From Paenibacillus tyrphae (GTDB taxonomy: Bacteria; Bacillota; Bacilli; Paenibacillales; NBRC-103111), in assembly GCF_024158745.1 (NCBI RefSeq), contig NZ_JAMZAW010000006.1, forward strand, positions 186,001 through 250,000: a DNA stretch of 64,000 nucleotides, written 5' to 3'. The notes beneath the pieces are model-generated. The model ran no database searches, was not told where the DNA came from, and was given only the letters and a program-made list of their open reading frames with translations. Position 1 is the stretch's first letter. Each line of letters begins with the position of its first letter. A program made the translations under genes and the position numbers. This document shows positions 60,792-64,000 of the stretch, one piece after another.

Positions 60792-61973
60792 TCACCGCTT
60801 TCTTTGCACCGATGTCGTCTCCGAACCGAACGATTTAATCACGACGTCCGCTTCGATATCGAAATCGACGTTCGATTTGTAGTACGCTCTCCATTCCTTT
60901 TGAAGCTGTTCCCACTGTTTGGGCCGCTGCCATTCTACGTAAGCTCCGAGCTGCAAAGCATCGGAGCCGAGCTTTTGCGTTTGAGCCAAGGCGTGCCGCA
61001 GATGATCTGCCAAATATTGGCCTATTTGTCTCTCCGTACTGTGGAGCGTAGGAGGCTTGGTGATGTCTTCTTTCATATCCGCGTTGAGCAACATAGCTTC
61101 CCCGTAAAGCTTGATCCGAAACCGGATCGACCGCGCTTGAAAAACGGGAACGACGGAGGCTCTGGTCATGGAAAACATGACGCTTACCGAACCTTTGTCC
61201 TTGCCGTCTCCGACCGGAACCGAAAAGACGGGGGCGCGCAGCCAGCTCTTGACCCAAGCCAGCATTCGCGCTTCTTCTGCAGCCACGAAGCCGATCAGCT
61301 TGTCATTGCGGAATAGGGCCGCTCCGTTCGTGCCGGCCCAAGGGCTGACCCGATTCTGCTCGCTGACCATCGGGAAGCTGCCGAACGTCAGTGCAGTGAT
61401 CGCAAAATCGCGGCCGCTGTAGCTCGCATCAAGCAGATCCCGGAGATTGGTGTTCAGCAGCATATGTTGGTTGGCAAACTCTCGCAGCACCTCGGAAGGC
61501 GAGCGTTCGTATACAGGCGTGAGCCGGATAATATCCTTGGCTTTGCCTTCCGCGATCAAAATGTAAGTCCGCAAATGAAACGTCGGCTCGCGGTTCACCC
61601 ATTCGAGCAGATCGTCCAGTCCCTGTTCGGCATAATCGCGGCCGACTACGACGATCCGGGTAAGCCCCCACGAAATTTTGCGCGTCAGGTCCGCTTGGAT
61701 GCGCTGCAGGGCAAAGGGAAGCGTTTTGGCCGACTTCGTGACCGACGCATACGGCGTCCCTTTCTCGCTGCCGCCTCCGGACTGCTGCCCGGACGTCAGC
61801 CGGTTCGGAAGCGCGGTCGTGATGGTCAGCTCCACTTCACCCGGAACATCGGAGCGGTCTACGAAAAAACCGGAGACGAAAGTCCGGTCGTTAATTTCGA
61901 CCTTGGACCAGCAGCCGGTAAGCAGCGTGCATACGGCAGTCCAGATCGTGAACGTTCGCCAAATCGGCCGCAT
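60792..61973 (-). CDS. gerAC: Spore germinant receptor C subunit lipoprotein, operon 2
   Basis: A 393-residue lipoprotein. The lipobox is LLTGC followed by WSKVEINDRTFVSGFFVD, the GerC hallmark. A frame opens with GTG at 61982, but ATG at 61973 lies five bases after AAAGGTGA. The rest matches the family: LTRIVVVGRDYAEQGLDDLL and YILIAEGKAKDIIRL. It directly follows the A subunit gene. Confidence 0.9.
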   Translation of the reverse strand: MRPIWRTFTIWTAVCTLLTGCWSKVEINDRTFVSGFFVDRSDVPGEVELTITTALPNRLTSGQQSGGGSEKGTPYASVTKSAKTLPFALQRIQADLTRKISWGLTRIVVVGRDYAEQGLDDLLEWVNREPTFHLRTYILIAEGKAKDIIRLTPVYERSPSEVLREFANQHMLLNTNLRDLLDASYSGRDFAITALTFGSFPMVSEQNRVSPWAGTNGAALFRNDKLIGFVAAEEARMLAWVKSWLRAPVFSVPVGDGKDKGSVSVMFSMTRASVVPVFQARSIRFRIKLYGEAMLLNADMKEDITKPPTLHSTERQIGQYLADHLRHALAQTQKLGSDALQLGAYVEWQRPKQWEQLQKEWRAYYKSNVDFDIEADVVIKSFGSETTSVQRKR

Positions 61974-61978
61974 AAGCT

Positions 61979-63466
61979 TCACCTTTGTTTTTTAGAGTAG
62001 CCGGCCGGGCCGTTCTTGAGTTTAGTCCAAGGCGCGCGCACCATGGCATCCTTCCACTGACTGAAGACAAGCGGGGCAAACGGCTGCATATAAGGGACGC
62101 CAAACGAGTGAAGGGTGACGAGATGCCAGTAAATCAGAAATACCCCGATAATGACGCCGAACAGACCCAGCGCCCCGCCGAGAAGCATGATGGGAAACCG
62201 CAGCAGCCGAAACGAGAGCCCCAGCTCGAAATGCGGGATAATGAACGACGCGATGCCTGTCATCGATACGACGATAACCATGGGCGCGGAAACGATGCCG
62301 GCCTGAACGGCCGCTTGGCCGATGACGATCGCTCCGATAATGGACACCGTCTGGCCGATCGGCCTCGGAATCCGGATACCCGCTTCGCGCAGTCCTTCGA
62401 AGGCGATTTCCATCATGAGCGCCTCCACCAGGGCGGGAAAAGGAATGTTTTCTCTGGATGCCGCGATGGTCGTCAGCAAATTGGCCGGAATCATCTCCGG
62501 ATGGAACGTCGTTACCGCGACATAGGTCGACGGCAGCAAAAACGAAATGACGGTGAAAAAATACCGGATCCACCGGATCCAAGTGGCGGCGAAATAGCGC
62601 TGGAAATAGTCCTCCGCCGATTGCATCAACGAAAAGAAGGTGACCGGCGCTACCAGAGTTACCGGCGTACCGTCCGCAATTACGCCGATCCTTCCTTCCA
62701 GCAGCGCCGCAGCAAGCGTATCGGGCCGCTCCGTGAACTGAATCTGGGGGAAAGGCGAATAAGGCGCCGATTCCAAATGCTCGGCCAAGTAGTTTATCCC
62801 AAGAATGCCGTCCAGCTTGATGCCGTCGAGCTTTTCGCGCACGTGCTTCAGCAGACCGGGCTTGAGCAAGCCTTCGATATAAACGATGCAGACGGCGGTT
62901 TGGGTATACTCTCCTAAAATGTGGCGCTCAATCTTGAGCGAGGGATGCTTGATGATATGCCGCAGCAAGGATAAGTTCGCATCCAAATTCTCAATAAAAG
63001 CTTCCTGCGGGCCGACGATGACATTTTCGTTTTTCGGCTCAGTGACGGCGCGGCTTGTATATTTTTTGACCGGAACCAGACAAAGCTCGCGCCTTCCGTG
63101 AATCAGCAGCACGGCAGACCCATGCAGGAGGGCCTGAACCGCAGCCGACTCATCCTCCGTTACGGTGACGGGAACGGATAGGAGGGAGCCTTCGCAAAGC
63201 AAGGAAAATAAACGTTCGCTTGTTACAGGCTCCGGACGAGGCCGCAGCAGGGCGACGATTTCGGATTGCAGCACCTGGTGATCTACAATCGAGGAGATAT
63301 AAATCCAAGTGCAGGAAACCGTTCCGCAGGCATGTACCGGTTGAACAACCACATCGGCGCATTCGCGCAGCGCTTGCTGAATCCGGAGCGAAGCTTCGGT
63401 CGAGGCGTCGTTGGAAGGCTTCAAGGCGGTTTCCATCCCCTTATACGCTTTGCCATTTATTTTCAT
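61979..63466 (-). CDS. gerAA: Spore germinant receptor A subunit, operon 2
   Basis: A 495-residue GerA-family protein. The soluble part contains VGPQEAFIENLDANLSLLR, and the membrane part ASRENIPFPALVEALMMEIA, IRIPRPIGQTVSIIGAIVIG and GVPYMQPFAP. It is the first gene of operon 2 on the minus strand. The ribosome binding site before ATG 63466 is weak (ATTCGG); ATG at 63436 directly follows GGGG, too close to act. Its relation to the A subunit of operon 1 is clear but distant. Confidence 0.92.
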   Translation of the reverse strand: MKINGKAYKGMETALKPSNDASTEASLRIQQALRECADVVVQPVHACGTVSCTWIYISSIVDHQVLQSEIVALLRPRPEPVTSERLFSLLCEGSLLSVPVTVTEDESAAVQALLHGSAVLLIHGRRELCLVPVKKYTSRAVTEPKNENVIVGPQEAFIENLDANLSLLRHIIKHPSLKIERHILGEYTQTAVCIVYIEGLLKPGLLKHVREKLDGIKLDGILGINYLAEHLESAPYSPFPQIQFTERPDTLAAALLEGRIGVIADGTPVTLVAPVTFFSLMQSAEDYFQRYFAATWIRWIRYFFTVISFLLPSTYVAVTTFHPEMIPANLLTTIAASRENIPFPALVEALMMEIAFEGLREAGIRIPRPIGQTVSIIGAIVIGQAAVQAGIVSAPMVIVVSMTGIASFIIPHFELGLSFRLLRFPIMLLGGALGLFGVIIGVFLIYWHLVTLHSFGVPYMQPFAPLVFSQWKDAMVRAPWTKLKNGPAGYSKKQR

Positions 63467-63651
63467 CCATCCGAATGATTTCTATGCGGGATGGCAAGGT
63501 ATGGCTATTTATGTGAGTAATTAGTGCTAAAGAAATAGTTCGAATTACCCGATGATTAATTTATAATCAATTTATACATATAAGGCTAGACTTGTATAGC
63601 GCTTCCCTTGGCATCAACACGCGATACAACAATGAGATGAGGCGGATGGTT

Positions 63652-64000
63652 ATGAACTGGATCGCTTGGCGTAAACCGATGATCGCGGTGATAGCGGTCT
63701 ATTTTGCGGTATTCGCCGCAGCAAAATGGGGCTTTGGGGCGGGCGGGCGCTTTTTCCTGCTGTGGGAGATCATTCCGCCTGCTGCTTCGCTTGCCATGCT
63801 GCTGCGGACTTACCGGGCCCATCGGGGCAACACGGGAACGTTCTGGCTGCTGATGACTGCGGGCGTCTGCTTCTATTTGCTGGGGCAGCTAGTCTGGTCC
63901 CTCTATGCCTGGGTGCTGCTGGTTCCTCCCCCGACGATCAGTTTGGCCGACCTGTTCTGGAACCTGCAGACCGGGCTGTTTTTTGCCGCTTTGTTTTATT
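63652..64000 (+). CDS. Polytopic membrane protein, N-terminal part, cut by window edge
   Basis: The first 116 residues are visible and contain at least three hydrophobic segments (PMIAVIAVYFAVFAAAKWG, FFLLWEIIPPAASLAMLL, FWLLMTAGVCFYLLGQLVWS). The phrases LLGQLVWSLYAWVLL and SLADLFWNLQTGLFF recur in the membrane sensor part of some GGDEF/EAL or histidine kinase proteins, so a signalling protein is possible; the effector part lies outside. ATG at 63652 is nine bases from GAGG; ATG at 63646 is also in frame. It is divergent from germinant receptor operon 2, with 185 AT-rich bases between. Confidence 0.6.
   Translation, partial: MNWIAWRKPMIAVIAVYFAVFAAAKWGFGAGGRFFLLWEIIPPAASLAMLLRTYRAHRGNTGTFWLLMTAGVCFYLLGQLVWSLYAWVLLVPPPTISLADLFWNLQTGLFFAALFY

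Noticed and set aside
1-64000. Prophage, insertion sequence, tRNA or rRNA genes
   Set aside because: No transposase, integrase, phage structural gene, tRNA cloverleaf or rRNA stretch was recognised. The HNH nuclease at 5591 alone is not enough to call a mobile element.

Overview
The window looks like a chromosomal segment from a moderately GC-rich, endospore-forming member of the Bacillales, most likely a Paenibacillus-type organism. Evidence: two tricistronic-type spore germinant receptor operons, a SpoVB-like flippase, a KinA-like sporulation histidine kinase, Gram-positive lipoproteins with lipoboxes, strong GGAGG ribosome binding sites and intrinsic terminators. No rRNA, tRNA, CRISPR array, transposase or phage gene was seen. 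The taxonomic call is an inference.

Layout. 1-1265: marR regulator and an MFS exporter cut by the left edge. 1555-5470: a compact RiPP-like cluster (HFCD flavoprotein decarboxylase, 42-residue precursor ending in Cys, radical SAM/SPASM maturase, MFS exporter) behind a promoter with a perfect palindrome in its spacer, closed by a 207-bp foldback element and a terminator. 5591-7274: HNH nuclease and YihY/BrkB membrane protein. 7271-13438: a 1552-residue P-type ATPase that fuses a degenerate heavy-metal-type half to an intact P2-type half, with small helical and glycine-rich partner genes on both sides. 13485-14513: a phosphotransferase.

14657-32383 is an 18-kb block that I consider the most interesting region: three membrane-protein genes on the minus strand, divergent from seven plus-strand genes encoding an exported vWA protein, a tubulin-like GTPase (Tubulin_2 type), a second protein that looks like a degenerate copy of the tubulin-like fold, a GNAT acetyltransferase, a membrane vWA protein, a beta-rich protein, a P-loop GTPase with zinc ribbons, and a GTPase-associated protein with a membrane anchor. 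Gene pairing, close spacing and one 4-bp stop/start overlap argue for one machine at the membrane. Its function is unknown to me.

32454-50133 is more ordinary: flippase and amidase, an AraC regulator with a divergent sugar epimerase/oxidoreductase pair, CcdC, a nucleoside ABC transporter operon (nupNOPQ type), a multi-PAS histidine kinase, a nucleotidyltransferase, a methyltransferase, a polysaccharide deacetylase that appears to start at ATT, and an exported protein with a His/Cys motif. 50213-63466 is spore-flavoured: germinant receptor operon 1 (A-B-C plus a small membrane gene), a Gly/Pro repeat protein, a permease, a Cof-type HAD phosphatase, and germinant receptor operon 2 on the minus strand with order A-C-small-B. 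The right edge cuts a membrane protein that resembles the sensor part of a signalling protein.
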